Of a stretch of 64,000 bases of DNA, positions 1 to 7,498 are shown one piece after another (within the stretch, counting starts at the first letter, position 1; the number at the start of each line of letters is the position of its first letter). The notes beneath the pieces were generated by a model. That model was not told the origin of the DNA. It did not search any database and saw nothing but the letters and a program-made list of their open reading frames with translations. Source of the DNA: Bradyrhizobium sp. Y36 (GTDB taxonomy: Bacteria; Pseudomonadota; Alphaproteobacteria; Rhizobiales; Xanthobacteraceae); the NCBI RefSeq assembly GCF_002531575.1, contig NZ_NWTI01000014.1, positions 62,001 to 126,000 on the forward strand, written 5' to 3'. Made by a program: the position numbers and the translations under genes.

Positions 1-290
1 CGTTCTCCCCGTTCGGCGTGACCGCGATGTGGGCGATCTTCATTGTCGCGCTGCTGGCGTCGCTGCGCCGCCGGCTGGAGCTGCGGCCGCGAACCTGGCG
101 CTTCATTCACATGCCGCTCGCGATCGTCATCGTCGTCGGCAGCGTGGTCCATTGCCTCCTGATCGAGGGAACGATGGAGACGGTCTCCAAGGCCGTGCTG
201 TGCGCCGCGGTTCTCGCGGCGACCATCAAGGTCATGATCGACCTGCAGGTGTGGCGAAAGCGACGAACGCTGCGCGGGGAAAGCCCGTAG
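1..290 (+). CDS. Ferric-reductase-like transmembrane protein, C-terminal part (5' end outside window)
   Basis: The reading frame is open to the left edge of the window, so only the last 95 or so residues are visible. They contain two or three hydrophobic helices and the segment TWRFIHMPLAIVIVV followed by VVHCLLIEG. Two histidines spaced like this after a W-R-x-x-H motif are typical of the haem-binding helices of ferric-reductase-like transmembrane domains. It would be an inner-membrane b-type haem protein that passes electrons across the membrane. The TAG stop is formed by the first bases of a palindromic repeat that starts at 288. Without the N-terminus, no flavin or partner domain can be assessed. 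Confidence 0.55.
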   Translation, partial: FSPFGVTAMWAIFIVALLASLRRRLELRPRTWRFIHMPLAIVIVVGSVVHCLLIEGTMETVSKAVLCAAVLAATIKVMIDLQVWRKRRTLRGESP

Positions 291-370
291 CCCGGATGGA
301 GCGAAGCGTAATCCGGGGCGACTGCATCCGCGGCCGAGGGCCCCGGATTACGTTTGCGTTCCATCCAGGC
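288..370. repeat. Palindromic intergenic repeat, GCCCGGATGGAGCG family, copy 1
   Basis: An imperfect inverted repeat. The left arm at 290-318 begins GCCCGGATGGAGCGAAGCG and the right arm at 341-370 ends CGTTCCATCCAGGC, separated by a GC-rich centre. A second copy lies at 44141-44210. The left end overlaps the TAG stop codon of the upstream gene. It would fold into a long hairpin in RNA and may act as a transcript end. Confidence 0.85.
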
Positions 371-415
371 GCTGCTCTGCTTGCCGCATTCGGCGACGCG
401 GCGTAACTTCACGCA

Positions 416-892
416 ATGGTTGTCACCGCCCCCGATCCGAAAGCGTTCCTGCTCGCGACGCCGTTTTTCGGCGGGCTTTCGGAGCCAAGCCTCGACCTCC
501 TGATGTCGATGCTGGTCGAGCGCCGCTTCGAGGTCGGCAGCACCGTCGTGGCGGAAGGCGAGGCGGGACGTTCGATGTTCATCGTCAAGTCCGGCCGCCT
601 CGCGGTGAGCAAGCGGACGAATGCGGGCCGCGTCATCCCGATCTCCGTCCTGCAGTCCGGTGATTTCTTCGGCGAGATGACGCTGATCGAAATGCAGAAC
701 CGCTCCGCCACCGTGGTGGCGGAGGCGCCGACCGTGCTGTACGAGCTGACCGCCCAGAATCTCTACGCCTGCTACAAGGCCGACATCCACGCCTACGTGA
801 TCGTGCTGCAGAACATCAACCGCGAGCTATCCCGCCGGTTGCGCCGGGCGGACGATCGGTTCGCAGGGCGCGCGGCGGACAACGACAATTGA
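416..892 (+). CDS. Small cyclic-nucleotide-binding (Crp/Fnr-type sensor) domain protein without HTH
   Basis: A 158-residue protein made almost entirely of one cNMP-binding beta-roll, roughly residues 12-125. The phosphate-binding cassette is recognisable as FFGEMTLIEMQNRSATV around residues 84-100, with the Glu and the Arg-Ser pair that contact cyclic nucleotide in this family. The C-terminal helix and the basic tail RELSRRLRRADD follow, but there is no room for the winged helix found in Crp or Fnr. It is probably cytoplasmic and works as a sensor module or partner protein rather than a DNA-binding regulator. No strong ribosome binding site is visible before the ATG. The ligand is unknown. 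Confidence 0.75.
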   Translation: MVVTAPDPKAFLLATPFFGGLSEPSLDLLMSMLVERRFEVGSTVVAEGEAGRSMFIVKSGRLAVSKRTNAGRVIPISVLQSGDFFGEMTLIEMQNRSATVVAEAPTVLYELTAQNLYACYKADIHAYVIVLQNINRELSRRLRRADDRFAGRAADNDN

Positions 893-904
893 TGGCGCGT
901 AGTG

Positions 905-993
905 CGTAGGATGGGTAGAGCGCAGCGAAACCCATCATGCTTCGGCACCAGATAGGCCCGCGATGGGTTTCGCTGCGCTCTACCCATCCTACG
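905..993. repeat. Long perfect inverted repeat, CGTAGGATGGGTAGAGCG family
   Basis: Two perfectly complementary 32-base arms at 905-936 and 962-993 flank a 25-base loop. The left arm begins CGTAGGATGGGTAGAGCG. This is a classic intergenic hairpin repeat, and similar sequences are common in Bradyrhizobium genomes as far as I recall. It sits just after the cNMP-domain gene and could terminate or stabilise its transcript. Confidence 0.85.
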
Positions 994-1005
994 AGTTTGA
1001 TCCGG

Positions 1006-1110
1006 CTACAGCAGCGCCATCGAGTGCAGCGAGTTTCGATGAAGGCCGAAGGCAACGATGCCGGAGAGAAGCAGCGCAGTCCCAGTCACGATCAGGCAAA
1101 ACGCAAGCAC
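1006..1110 (-). CDS. Possible 34-residue single-span membrane peptide
   Basis: A short frame on the minus strand reads from GTG at 1110 to TAG at 1006. It encodes one hydrophobic helix (VLAFCLIVTGTALLLSGIV) followed by a short polar tail. Upstream in the same frame there is no ATG or TTG before a stop, so either the GTG or a rare start would be needed. No convincing ribosome binding site is seen. The coding-like hydrophobic pattern in an otherwise empty region is the only support. Confidence 0.2.
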   Translation of the reverse strand: MLAFCLIVTGTALLLSGIVAFGLHRNSLHSMALL

Positions 1111-1194
1111 TCTGGAAGCCTCTGGTTCGTCATCAATGACACGGACGATAATGGATAAAATTTTAGCGACAATCGAAAGGAAGGATTAACCTTA

Positions 1195-1800
1195 CCTGCG
1201 CGGCCCCATCGCGGCCCGTCGGGCAAAACACCCACCTCCCGCAAAACTCCGTCAACCCCCTTCGCCAAAAATATTCCACTTTACCGAAATTCGGATTCGC
1301 GGCATATTCCCGCCATCCCGGCCCGAGGAGAGGGGCGATCGTACGTCGCAACGAACGTGGGCCGGGGTGCGGTGGACGCGGCTGCGTCGGGCACGGCAAG
1401 GCGGGACCAGGGCGGGGCATCCTCGTGAGGTTCTGCTCCGTGCAGACGAACGAAGCGGTCGCGTACGGCTAAACCATGTGGTCCTGGCTGTCGTTGCTAC
1501 AGCCAAGCTTTCGCGAAGATGCAGCGGCCAACCGGTCGCGGTGCATCGCCTGTCGCTGAAGTGACGGAGGACAGAGGGAACTCGGCTCCGGGGAGAGCAG
1601 GCATAAGCCGTCAACCCATCGCGCAGGGAAGGCCGGGTGTTTTCCGGCCCACCTGTTTTCCGCCTGCGCATTTGCGTGTGCATTTTTGCGCGCAGCGGAG
1701 CAATGGGTGCCGGCCGGCACCCGGCCTTCCCTGCGCCCTCTTCACAGAAGAGGGCGAAAGAGAAGAGCAAAACTCGGGCGCTTCACGCCGCGAGAACGCT
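1195..1800. repeat. Long structured dispersed repeat element of Bradyrhizobium type
   Basis: About 600 bases with no convincing gene. The right part holds a perfect 19-base inverted repeat (GCGCAGGGAAGGCCGGGTG at 1621-1639, its complement at 1718-1736). This is followed at once by a 9-base stem with a 3-base loop at 1735-1755. The sequence around 1200-1300 (AAAACTCCGTCAACCCCC, then ATTCCACTTTACCGAAATTC) and the paired arms match, from memory, a repeat found many times in Bradyrhizobium chromosomes. Frames that run through it are often annotated as hypothetical proteins, but they follow the palindrome rather than codon structure. The boundaries are approximate. Confidence 0.6.
1735..1755. terminator. 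Short strong hairpin at the right end of the repeat element
   Basis: A 9-base stem with a 3-base ACA loop, GCCCTCTTC and its complement, immediately follows the right arm of the 19-base inverted repeat. There is no clear run of T on either side, so it is a candidate structured end rather than a textbook terminator. Confidence 0.35.
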
Positions 1801-1885
1801 GCATCATGTGAGGACGAAGGAATGACCGTGCGTTGTCACGCGAGCACGGACATGACGGGCCTTCTCGCCGCGCCGGTCGCCTGGA

Positions 1886-2236
1886 TCAGCGAACGGCTGC
1901 GGTCGCCGTCAGCTCCAGCCTGACGCCCGGGCCGAGATCGGCAACGCCGATGGCGGCACGCGCCGGCAGATGGTCCGCGGTGAAATACCGCTTCCACACC
2001 TCGTTGAACGCCGCCTTGTCGGCGAGCTCGGTCATGAAGATGGTCACCTGCAGAATGCAGGAGAGATCCGAGCCGGCCCCCTCGAGCAGCGTCTTCAACT
2101 GCCTGAGCACATCGTCGGCCTGGCCTGCTATGTCGAGCCCGGCATCCTCAGGGACGATGCCGCCGAGATAGAGCACGCCGTTATGCTCGACGATCTCGTG
2201 GAGCAGTCCTTCATAGGGCAGGGAACGTTTGATCAC
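1886..2236 (-). CDS. RidA family protein (YjgF/YER057c/UK114)
   Basis: A 116-residue protein of normal length for the RidA family. These trimeric cytoplasmic enzymes hydrolyse reactive enamine/imine intermediates such as 2-aminoacrylate. The pattern NGVLYLGGIVP, then the helix QADDVLRQLKTLLEGAG, VTIFMTEL, the Arg in PARAAIGV and the Glu in VRLELTA follow the family layout, including the substrate-binding Arg and the late Glu. The start is a GTG at 2236. The gene stands alone between the repeat element and tRNA-Thr. The subfamily is uncertain, so a role other than imine hydrolysis is possible. Confidence 0.85.
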   Translation of the reverse strand: MIKRSLPYEGLLHEIVEHNGVLYLGGIVPEDAGLDIAGQADDVLRQLKTLLEGAGSDLSCILQVTIFMTELADKAAFNEVWKRYFTADHLPARAAIGVADLGPGVRLELTATAAVR

Positions 2237-2300
2237 GGGGCATCCATGGACGTTGCGGGCGCGCGGGCGGGGCGCAAAGCTTGCTTCGAGAGGGGAAAAA

Positions 2301-2375
2301 TGGTGCTGCCAGACAGGATTGAACTGTCGACCTCTCCATTACCAATGGAGTGCTCTACCACTGAGCTACGGCAGC
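2301..2375 (-). tRNA. tRNA-Thr (anticodon GGT)
   Basis: Read on the minus strand, the sequence starts GCTGCCGTAGCTCAG and ends TGGCAGCACCA. The acceptor stems pair perfectly and CCA is encoded. The anticodon stem CTCCA/TGGAG closes a loop TTGGTAA with anticodon GGT. The T arm contains GTTCAATCC. The cloverleaf is complete and 75 bases long. Confidence 0.97.
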
Positions 2376-2692
2376 ATGTGCTGGTGAAGAATCGGGCGCC
2401 CGAGGGGCCCTGCCAAGCGGGCCGATATCTGCCACAAGCCCCCCTCCTGTGCAAGCTTGCAAGCCCCGCCAGAACGAGAAAATCGGGCCGATATCGGGGC
2501 CAAAATGCTTGTTTTGGCTCGAAACGGCCGACTTCCCGCCGATTCGCGCTCTGCGCGTCCCCGCCAACTGGCCAGGTGGCCAAGGGGGCGGATTCGGTCC
2601 ATTTCGAGTTTCGCACGATCGGATCGCGACGGCCCTCTTGAGCTGCCGCATTCTCTGGGCATGTTATCGCAGATGGCCGTATCGGACCCGCA
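2376..2692. other. Intergenic region without a recognisable gene
   Basis: About 317 bases between tRNA-Thr and the next gene. The motif GGGCCGATATC occurs twice (near 2419 and 2484), and the second copy lies within the 10-base palindrome CCGATATCGG. CTGGCCAGGTGGCCAAG near 2568 is another short palindromic patch. No tRNA, promoter consensus or plausible coding frame was recognised. Confidence 0.5.
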
Positions 2693-2881
2693 ATGACTGA
2701 CGAGAACGACAAGAGCGCGACCCAGGCGAAGACATCCCGCGACGAGCGGTTGAAATCGGCGCTGCGCGAAAACCTCAAGCGGCGGAAGCTGCAGGCGCGC
2801 GAACGCGCCGCAAGCGGCGAGCCCTCGCCAAACGACGAGGGTTCCCTCAATGAGGGGGCCGCCGGCAAGGCCGGCGCGTAG
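2693..2881 (+). CDS. Small conserved hypothetical protein, highly charged
   Basis: A 62-residue protein with a charged helical middle (SRDERLKSALRENLKRRKLQ) and a Gly/Ala/Asn-rich tail. I recognise this layout from memory in Bradyrhizobium and Rhodopseudomonas, where it is annotated only as hypothetical. It has no signal peptide, membrane segment or cysteine. It ends 20 bases before the cNMP/thioredoxin-reductase-like gene and may be cotranscribed with it. The function is unknown. Confidence 0.6.
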   Translation: MTDENDKSATQAKTSRDERLKSALRENLKRRKLQARERAASGEPSPNDEGSLNEGAAGKAGA

Positions 2882-2900
2882 CAGATTGGAATGAGCGAGA

Positions 2901-4613
2901 ATGACCATGGGGCAGGACGGACAGCAACGAACCGATGACGAGGCGCTGATGTCGCGGTTCACGCGCCCCGAACAGACCTTTCCGACGCTGACACCGCTCG
3001 AGATCGAACGGATCAGGCACTTTGGCGAGGTCCGCAACTATCGGGATGGCGAGTTCCTGTTCGAGACCGGCAAGCCGGGGCCGGGCATGTTCGTCGTGCT
3101 GAAGGGCCATGTCGCCATCACCCAGCGCGACGGGCTCGGTCACGTCACGCCGGTGATCGACCAGGGGCCCGGGCAGTTCCTGGCCGAGCTCAGCCAGCTC
3201 TCGGGCCAGCCGGCGCTGGTCGACGGCCGCGCCGAGGGCGATGTCGAGACGCTGCTGCTGCCGCCGGACCGGCTGCGCGCGCTGCTGGTCGCCGAGGCCG
3301 AGCTCGGCGAGCGCATCATGCGCGCGCTGATCCTGCGCCGGGTCAATCTGATCCAGGGCGGCATCGGCGGTCCCGTGCTGATCGGCCCGTCGAACTCCGC
3401 AGGCGTGGTGCGGCTGCAGGGCTTCCTCACCCGCAACGGCCAGCCGCATCATCTGCTCGATCCCGCGCGCGATCGCGACGCCGCCGAGGTCATCGCGCGC
3501 TATTCGCCCAAGCCCGGAGACTGGCCGCTGGTCGTCGCCGCAAGCGGCGCGGTGCTGCGCAACCCCGATGAGACCGAGCTTGCGCGCGCCATCGGCATGA
3601 TCGGCGGCACCAAGGATGGCCGCATCTACGACGTTGCGGTCGTCGGCTGCGGACCGGCCGGGCTCGCCACCGCCGTGTATGCGGCGTCCGAAGGCTTGTC
3701 CGTCGCGGTGCTCGACATCCGCGCCTTCGGCGGCCAGGCCGGCGCCAGCGCGCGCATCGAGAATTATCTGGGCTTTCCGACCGGCATTTCCGGCCAGGCC
3801 CTGACCGCGCGCGCCTTCACCCAGGCGCAGAAATTCGGCGCCGACATCATGATCCCCGTCACGGTGAAGTCGCTCGACTGCACCCGCAAGGACGGCGCGT
3901 TCTCGGTGGCGCTCGAGGGCTGCGATGCCTTGCGCTCGCGTTCGATCGTGGTGGCGAGCGGCGCGCGCTATCGCAGGCCTGACATCGCGAATCTCGACAA
4001 ATTCGAGGGGCGCGGCGTCTGGTATTGGGCTTCGCCCGTGGAAGCAAGACTCTGCGCCGGCGAGGAGGTCGCGCTGGTCGGCGCCGGCAATTCGGCCGGC
4101 CAGGCCGCCGTGTTCCTGTCGGGTCACGCCAAGAAGGTCTTGATGATCATCCGCGGCGGCGGTCTGGGCGCGAGCATGTCGCGCTATCTCATCGAGCGCA
4201 TCGAAGCGACGCCGAACATCGAATTGATGTTCAACACCGAGATCACGGCGCTCGAGGGCGACGAGGCCGCGCTGCTGCGGCGGATCCGCTGGAAGAGCCG
4301 GCTGTCCGACGACGAGGATTCCGCCGACATCCGCAATCTCTTCCTGTTCGTCGGCGCCGATCCCGCCACCGCCTGGCTCGACGGCTGCGGCGTGACGCTC
4401 GATCGCGGTGGCTTCGTCGTCACCGGCGCGCAGTCCGAGCAGAACCAGGGCCGGCTCGTGGCGCCGCTGGAGACCTCGGTGCCCGGCGTCTATGCCGTCG
4501 GCGACGTCCGCTCCGGCTCGGTCAAGCGCGTCGGCGGCGCCATCGGCGAGGGCGCGCAGGTCGTGGCCTCCCTGCACGGCTATCTCGGCGACGCCGCAAA
4601 ACCGGCGCTTTAG
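2901..4613 (+). CDS. cNMP-binding domain fused to thioredoxin-reductase-like FAD oxidoreductase lacking CxxC
   Basis: A 570-residue cytoplasmic flavoprotein. Residues 25-150 form a cyclic-nucleotide-binding domain. Residues 158-235 look like a thioredoxin fold without cysteines. Residues 243-565 are a thioredoxin-reductase-like module with the FAD motif GCGPAG (249-254), the NADPH motif GAGNSAGQ (394-401) and the late FAD motif VYAVGDVRSGS. The redox CxxC expected before the NADPH motif is replaced by WYWASPVEARLC, so it cannot reduce thioredoxin in the usual way. Similar proteins are usually named thioredoxin reductase. The start at 2901 is followed by a second ATG two codons on, and either could be used. 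The electron acceptor is unknown. Confidence 0.85.
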   Translation: MTMGQDGQQRTDDEALMSRFTRPEQTFPTLTPLEIERIRHFGEVRNYRDGEFLFETGKPGPGMFVVLKGHVAITQRDGLGHVTPVIDQGPGQFLAELSQLSGQPALVDGRAEGDVETLLLPPDRLRALLVAEAELGERIMRALILRRVNLIQGGIGGPVLIGPSNSAGVVRLQGFLTRNGQPHHLLDPARDRDAAEVIARYSPKPGDWPLVVAASGAVLRNPDETELARAIGMIGGTKDGRIYDVAVVGCGPAGLATAVYAASEGLSVAVLDIRAFGGQAGASARIENYLGFPTGISGQALTARAFTQAQKFGADIMIPVTVKSLDCTRKDGAFSVALEGCDALRSRSIVVASGARYRRPDIANLDKFEGRGVWYWASPVEARLCAGEEVALVGAGNSAGQAAVFLSGHAKKVLMIIRGGGLGASMSRYLIERIEATPNIELMFNTEITALEGDEAALLRRIRWKSRLSDDEDSADIRNLFLFVGADPATAWLDGCGVTLDRGGFVVTGAQSEQNQGRLVAPLETSVPGVYAVGDVRSGSVKRVGGAIGEGAQVVASLHGYLGDAAKPAL

Positions 4614-4816
4614 AGCGCGATCAGAACCCGGAGGGCCGCGTCAGCGCAAAGTGCGACCGGCCTTTTCGAGAAGATCGTGCTCGAACAATGAGTCAAGCAG
4701 AAGTCAAGAGAACGGCAAGTCGAATGAGGCTTGCCAACTTGGCGCGTCGCACGGACTATCGCCTGCCCGCGAGGTCAATCGCGCGTGGAAGACAAGAATT
4801 TACATGGGAGGACTAA

Positions 4817-5125
4817 ATGGCTGAACTCGTCGTGCTCTACAAGACGCCCAAGGATGCTGCCGCCTTCGACAAGCATTATGCCGAAACGCACATCCCGCTC
4901 GCGAAGAAACTGCCCGGCTTGAAGAAGTACGCGGTCAGCACCGGCCCGGTCGGTTCCCCCGCCGGTCCTTCCGGAGTGCACCTCGTGGCTATCCTCACCT
5001 TCGACAGCGTGGCCGACATCCAGAAGGCGTTCGGCAGCGACGCGGGCAAGGCGGCGGCAGGCGACGTGCCGAAATTCGCCAGCGGCGGCGCCGACCTGCT
5101 GATCTTCGACACCAAGGAAGTGTGA
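4817..5125 (+). CDS. EthD family protein
   Basis: A 102-residue ferredoxin-like dimeric alpha/beta barrel of the EthD family. It opens with MAELVVLYKTPKDAAAFDKHY, including the family pattern of a Tyr-Lys step and the H-Y-x-x-T-H motif (HYAETHIPLAKKLPG). EthD proteins are associated with degradation of ethers and aromatic compounds, but most have no proven reaction. A strong GGAGG ribosome binding site sits 5-9 bases before the ATG. The gene stands alone, so the context gives no substrate. Confidence 0.85.
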   Translation: MAELVVLYKTPKDAAAFDKHYAETHIPLAKKLPGLKKYAVSTGPVGSPAGPSGVHLVAILTFDSVADIQKAFGSDAGKAAAGDVPKFASGGADLLIFDTKEV

Positions 5126-5186
5126 GACTTCGATTCAACTTTCGTCGAAAGCTGCCGTCGTTTGTGACAGCGGTGCAAAAAATTCA

Positions 5187-5222
5187 GCCATGCGTTTGTC
5201 GATTCGCACGACGACGCATGGC
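5187..5222. repeat. Inverted repeat upstream of the 5316 membrane gene
   Basis: Perfect 9-base arms GCCATGCGT (5187-5195) and ACGCATGGC (5214-5222) enclose 18 bases. The element lies about 95 bases upstream of the next start codon. It could be an operator or an RNA hairpin. It does not match a binding site I know. Confidence 0.35.
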
Positions 5223-5315
5223 TGCGCACATGCATGTGACGACAACGCGGGTGGCAATCTCATGAGGGCCGTAATACTACTCTCCTGAATTTTAATGCAG
5301 AGCAGGAGAGACGTC

Positions 5316-5825
5316 ATGGTGCTTGGCTTGAGCCTGTCCACCTTCACCTTGGTCCATGTCGTCATCAGCCTGATCGCGATCGCCGCCGGCCTCGTCGTCA
5401 TGTTCGGCCTGCTCGGCTCGAAGTCGATGCCGGGCCTCACCGCGATCTTCCTGTTGTTCACGATCCTCACCAGCGCCACCGGCTTCCTGTTTCCGTTCGA
5501 GAAGCTGCTGCCCTCGCACATCATCGGCATCATCTCGCTGGTGCTGCTCGCGATCGCCTGCTTCGCGCTGTACGGCATGAAGCTCGCGGGCGCCTGGCGG
5601 CCGGTCTATGTCGTCACCGCGATGATCTCGCTCTATTTCAACGTCTTCGTGCTGGTGATCCAGTCGTTCCTCAAGGTGCCGGCCTTGGCCGCGCTCGCGC
5701 CGGCGGTGGCGCCTGCGCCGCCGTCGGGCCCGGTGTTCGCCGTGGTGCAGGGCATCGTGCTCGTGTTCTTCGTCGTGCTCACCGTCGGCGCCTGGCGCCG
5801 CTTCAAGCCGATGGCATTTGCCTGA
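5316..5825 (+). CDS. Small integral membrane protein, function unknown
   Basis: A 169-residue protein with about five hydrophobic helices (LVHVVISLIAIAAGLVVMFG, LTAIFLLFTILTSATGFLF, IIGIISLVLLAIACFALYG, VVTAMISLYFNVFVLVIQSF, VVQGIVLVFFVVLTVGAW) and few charged loops. The start is set at 5316, because AGGAGAG lies 6-8 bases before this ATG. An upstream ATG at 5295 lacks a ribosome binding site. No conserved catalytic motif is visible. It is followed by the alpha/beta hydrolase with a 128-base gap, so an operon is possible but not certain. Confidence 0.75.
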   Translation: MVLGLSLSTFTLVHVVISLIAIAAGLVVMFGLLGSKSMPGLTAIFLLFTILTSATGFLFPFEKLLPSHIIGIISLVLLAIACFALYGMKLAGAWRPVYVVTAMISLYFNVFVLVIQSFLKVPALAALAPAVAPAPPSGPVFAVVQGIVLVFFVVLTVGAWRRFKPMAFA

Positions 5826-5953
5826 TCACACGATTCTCAACATCCCGGTCGATGCGAGGCGTCGCATTCGGGATCTCGCGCGACTATCTGCGCAACGTCG
5901 GCGCGTTCCTGTTCGCGCGCAACGCAACCGAGCTTCACTGAAAGAGAGCGATC

Positions 5954-6778
5954 ATGCCCACCATCACCACCAAGGACGGCGTCGAGATTTTCTACAAGGA
6001 CTGGGGCAGTGGTCAGCCGATCGTGTTCAGCCATGGCTGGCCGTTGTCGGCCGATGACTGGGACGCGCAGATGATCTTCTTCGCCAACAACGGCTATCGC
6101 GTCATCGCCCATGATCGCCGCGGCCATGGCCGCTCGTCGCAGGTTTCCGACGGGCACGACATGGATCACTATGCCGACGACCTCGCGGCGGTCACGGCGC
6201 ATCTCGACCTCAAGAACGCCATTCATGTCGGCCATTCCACCGGCGGCGGCGAAGTCGTGCACTACATCGCGCGCCATGGCGAGAGCCGGGTGGCGAAGGC
6301 GGCGATCCTCTCCGCGGTGCCGCCGCTGATGGTGCAGACCGCGGCCAATCCGGGCGGCCTGCCGAAGAGCGTGTTCGACGATCTGCAGAAGCAGCTCGCC
6401 GCCAGCCGCACGCAATTCTATCGCGACCTCCCCACCGGCCCGTTCTACGGCTACAACCGTCCCGGCGCCAAGCCGTCGGAAGCGGTGATCCAGAACTGGT
6501 GGCGCCAGGGCATGATGGGCGGCGCCAAGGCGCATTATGACGGCATCGTCGCGTTCTCGCAGACCGATTTCACCGAGGATCTGAAGAAGATCACCGTGCC
6601 CGTGCTGGTGATGCACGGCGACGACGATCAGATCGTTCCTTACGCCGATTCCGCGCCGCTGTCGGCCAAGCTGCTCAAGAAGGGCATCCTGAAGACCTAC
6701 AAGGGCTTCCCCCACGGTATGCCGACCACGCACGCCGAAACCATCAACGCCGACCTGCTGGCGTTCTTCAAGGAGTGA
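5954..6778 (+). CDS. Alpha/beta hydrolase of the non-haem chloroperoxidase/arylesterase group
   Basis: A 274-residue cytoplasmic hydrolase. The nucleophile elbow GHSTGG places Ser95, the acid is an Asp in HGDDDQIVP near residue 224, and the base is His254 in GFPHGM. The oxyanion region is FSHGWPLSADDW near residue 26. This arrangement and length match the cofactor-free haloperoxidases/arylesterases, which are esterases that can show perhydrolase activity. The natural substrate cannot be read from the sequence. The TetR gene ends 7 bases beyond it on the opposite strand, so it is convergent with that regulator. Confidence 0.88.
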   Translation: MPTITTKDGVEIFYKDWGSGQPIVFSHGWPLSADDWDAQMIFFANNGYRVIAHDRRGHGRSSQVSDGHDMDHYADDLAAVTAHLDLKNAIHVGHSTGGGEVVHYIARHGESRVAKAAILSAVPPLMVQTAANPGGLPKSVFDDLQKQLAASRTQFYRDLPTGPFYGYNRPGAKPSEAVIQNWWRQGMMGGAKAHYDGIVAFSQTDFTEDLKKITVPVLVMHGDDDQIVPYADSAPLSAKLLKKGILKTYKGFPHGMPTTHAETINADLLAFFKE

Positions 6779-6784
6779 GGCACC

Positions 6785-7414
6785 TCACTTCAAGATCGCC
6801 CGGATCGCATCGAAGGTGCGCTTGACGAAGGCATCCGGCTTCTCGCGCGTGCCTTCGCCGAGCCAGCTCTCGCCGCCGACGCGCATCGCGCCGGTGGCGA
6901 TCATGGCGACGAGCCGGGCGTTCACCCGGTCGGATTTGGTTCGCCCGCGCTGGGCGAGCCCGTCGGCCAGAGCGCGCTCGAGCTTCTCGTATTTGAGCTG
7001 GTCGCGCGCCTGGAGCGCGGGATTGTCGCGCTTGAGCCGCGACATCGCGGCGGCTTCGGCGGGGTCGAGCCGCTTGATCACCGCGGCGATCGCATTCTCG
7101 GCCGCCGTCAGCATGGATTCATCCGCAGGCCGGGCGACGACCTCGTCGACCAGCGCGCTGGCGGCATTCTCCTGCCAGGCGGTGACCACGTCCTCCTTGG
7201 ACGCGAAATAGTGGAAGAAGCTGCGGCGCGACACCTCTGCCGCCGCCGCGATGTCATCGATGGTCGTGGCCTCGAAGCCGCGCTCGAGGAACAGCGTCAT
7301 CGCCGCCCGCGTCAACCGGGCGCGGGTCAGTTGCCGCTTGCGCTGGCGCAGCCCGGTGACATCAGGGGCTCTTCCGTCCGCGGGCAATTTCCGGGCAACC
7401 TTCGAAGCCTTCAA
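6785..7414 (-). CDS. TetR/AcrR family transcriptional regulator
   Basis: A 209-residue repressor-type protein. The N-terminal HTH covers about residues 28-75 with the typical series LTRAAMTLFLERGFEATTIDD, AAEVSRRSFFHYFASKEDV. The remaining all-helical part would bind an unknown ligand. The most upstream usable start is a TTG at 7414, preceded by AAGAGGTGAC at a fitting distance. It is divergent from the SDR gene at 7499, and a perfect palindrome lies in the 84-base gap. It most likely represses itself and the SDR/NAD(P)-binding pair. Confidence 0.9.
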   Translation of the reverse strand: MKASKVARKLPADGRAPDVTGLRQRKRQLTRARLTRAAMTLFLERGFEATTIDDIAAAAEVSRRSFFHYFASKEDVVTAWQENAASALVDEVVARPADESMLTAAENAIAAVIKRLDPAEAAAMSRLKRDNPALQARDQLKYEKLERALADGLAQRGRTKSDRVNARLVAMIATGAMRVGGESWLGEGTREKPDAFVKRTFDAIRAILK

Positions 7415-7436
7415 ATCATGTCACCTCTTGCAAAGT

Positions 7437-7449
7437 TGCACTCAGTGCA
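7437..7449. promoter_or_regulatory. Candidate operator for the divergent TetR regulator
   Basis: TGCACTCAGTGCA is a perfect 13-base palindrome with 6-base arms and one central base. It lies midway between the divergent TetR and SDR genes, where TetR regulators usually bind. Confidence 0.55.
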
Positions 7450-7498
7450 CATTTAGACCCGGCGCGGGCCTCGTTCCAGCCCCGGACGGAGATATGGC

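Noticed and set aside
1519..1923. Overlapping frames through the repeat element that look like a 60-130 residue hypothetical protein
   Set aside because: They run through the 19-base inverted repeat on both strands and have no ribosome binding site. The palindrome explains the open frames better than coding.
3000..4577. 576-codon minus-strand frame opposite the thioredoxin-reductase-like gene
   Set aside because: Composition is typical of a codon-position shadow (His/Arg/Ala/Gly-rich) with no family features.
4688..4816. 43-codon arginine-rich frame ending TAA directly before the EthD ATG
   Set aside because: No ribosome binding site, very basic composition and it is the tail of a longer noise frame. 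It could be an upstream leader, but nothing supports it.
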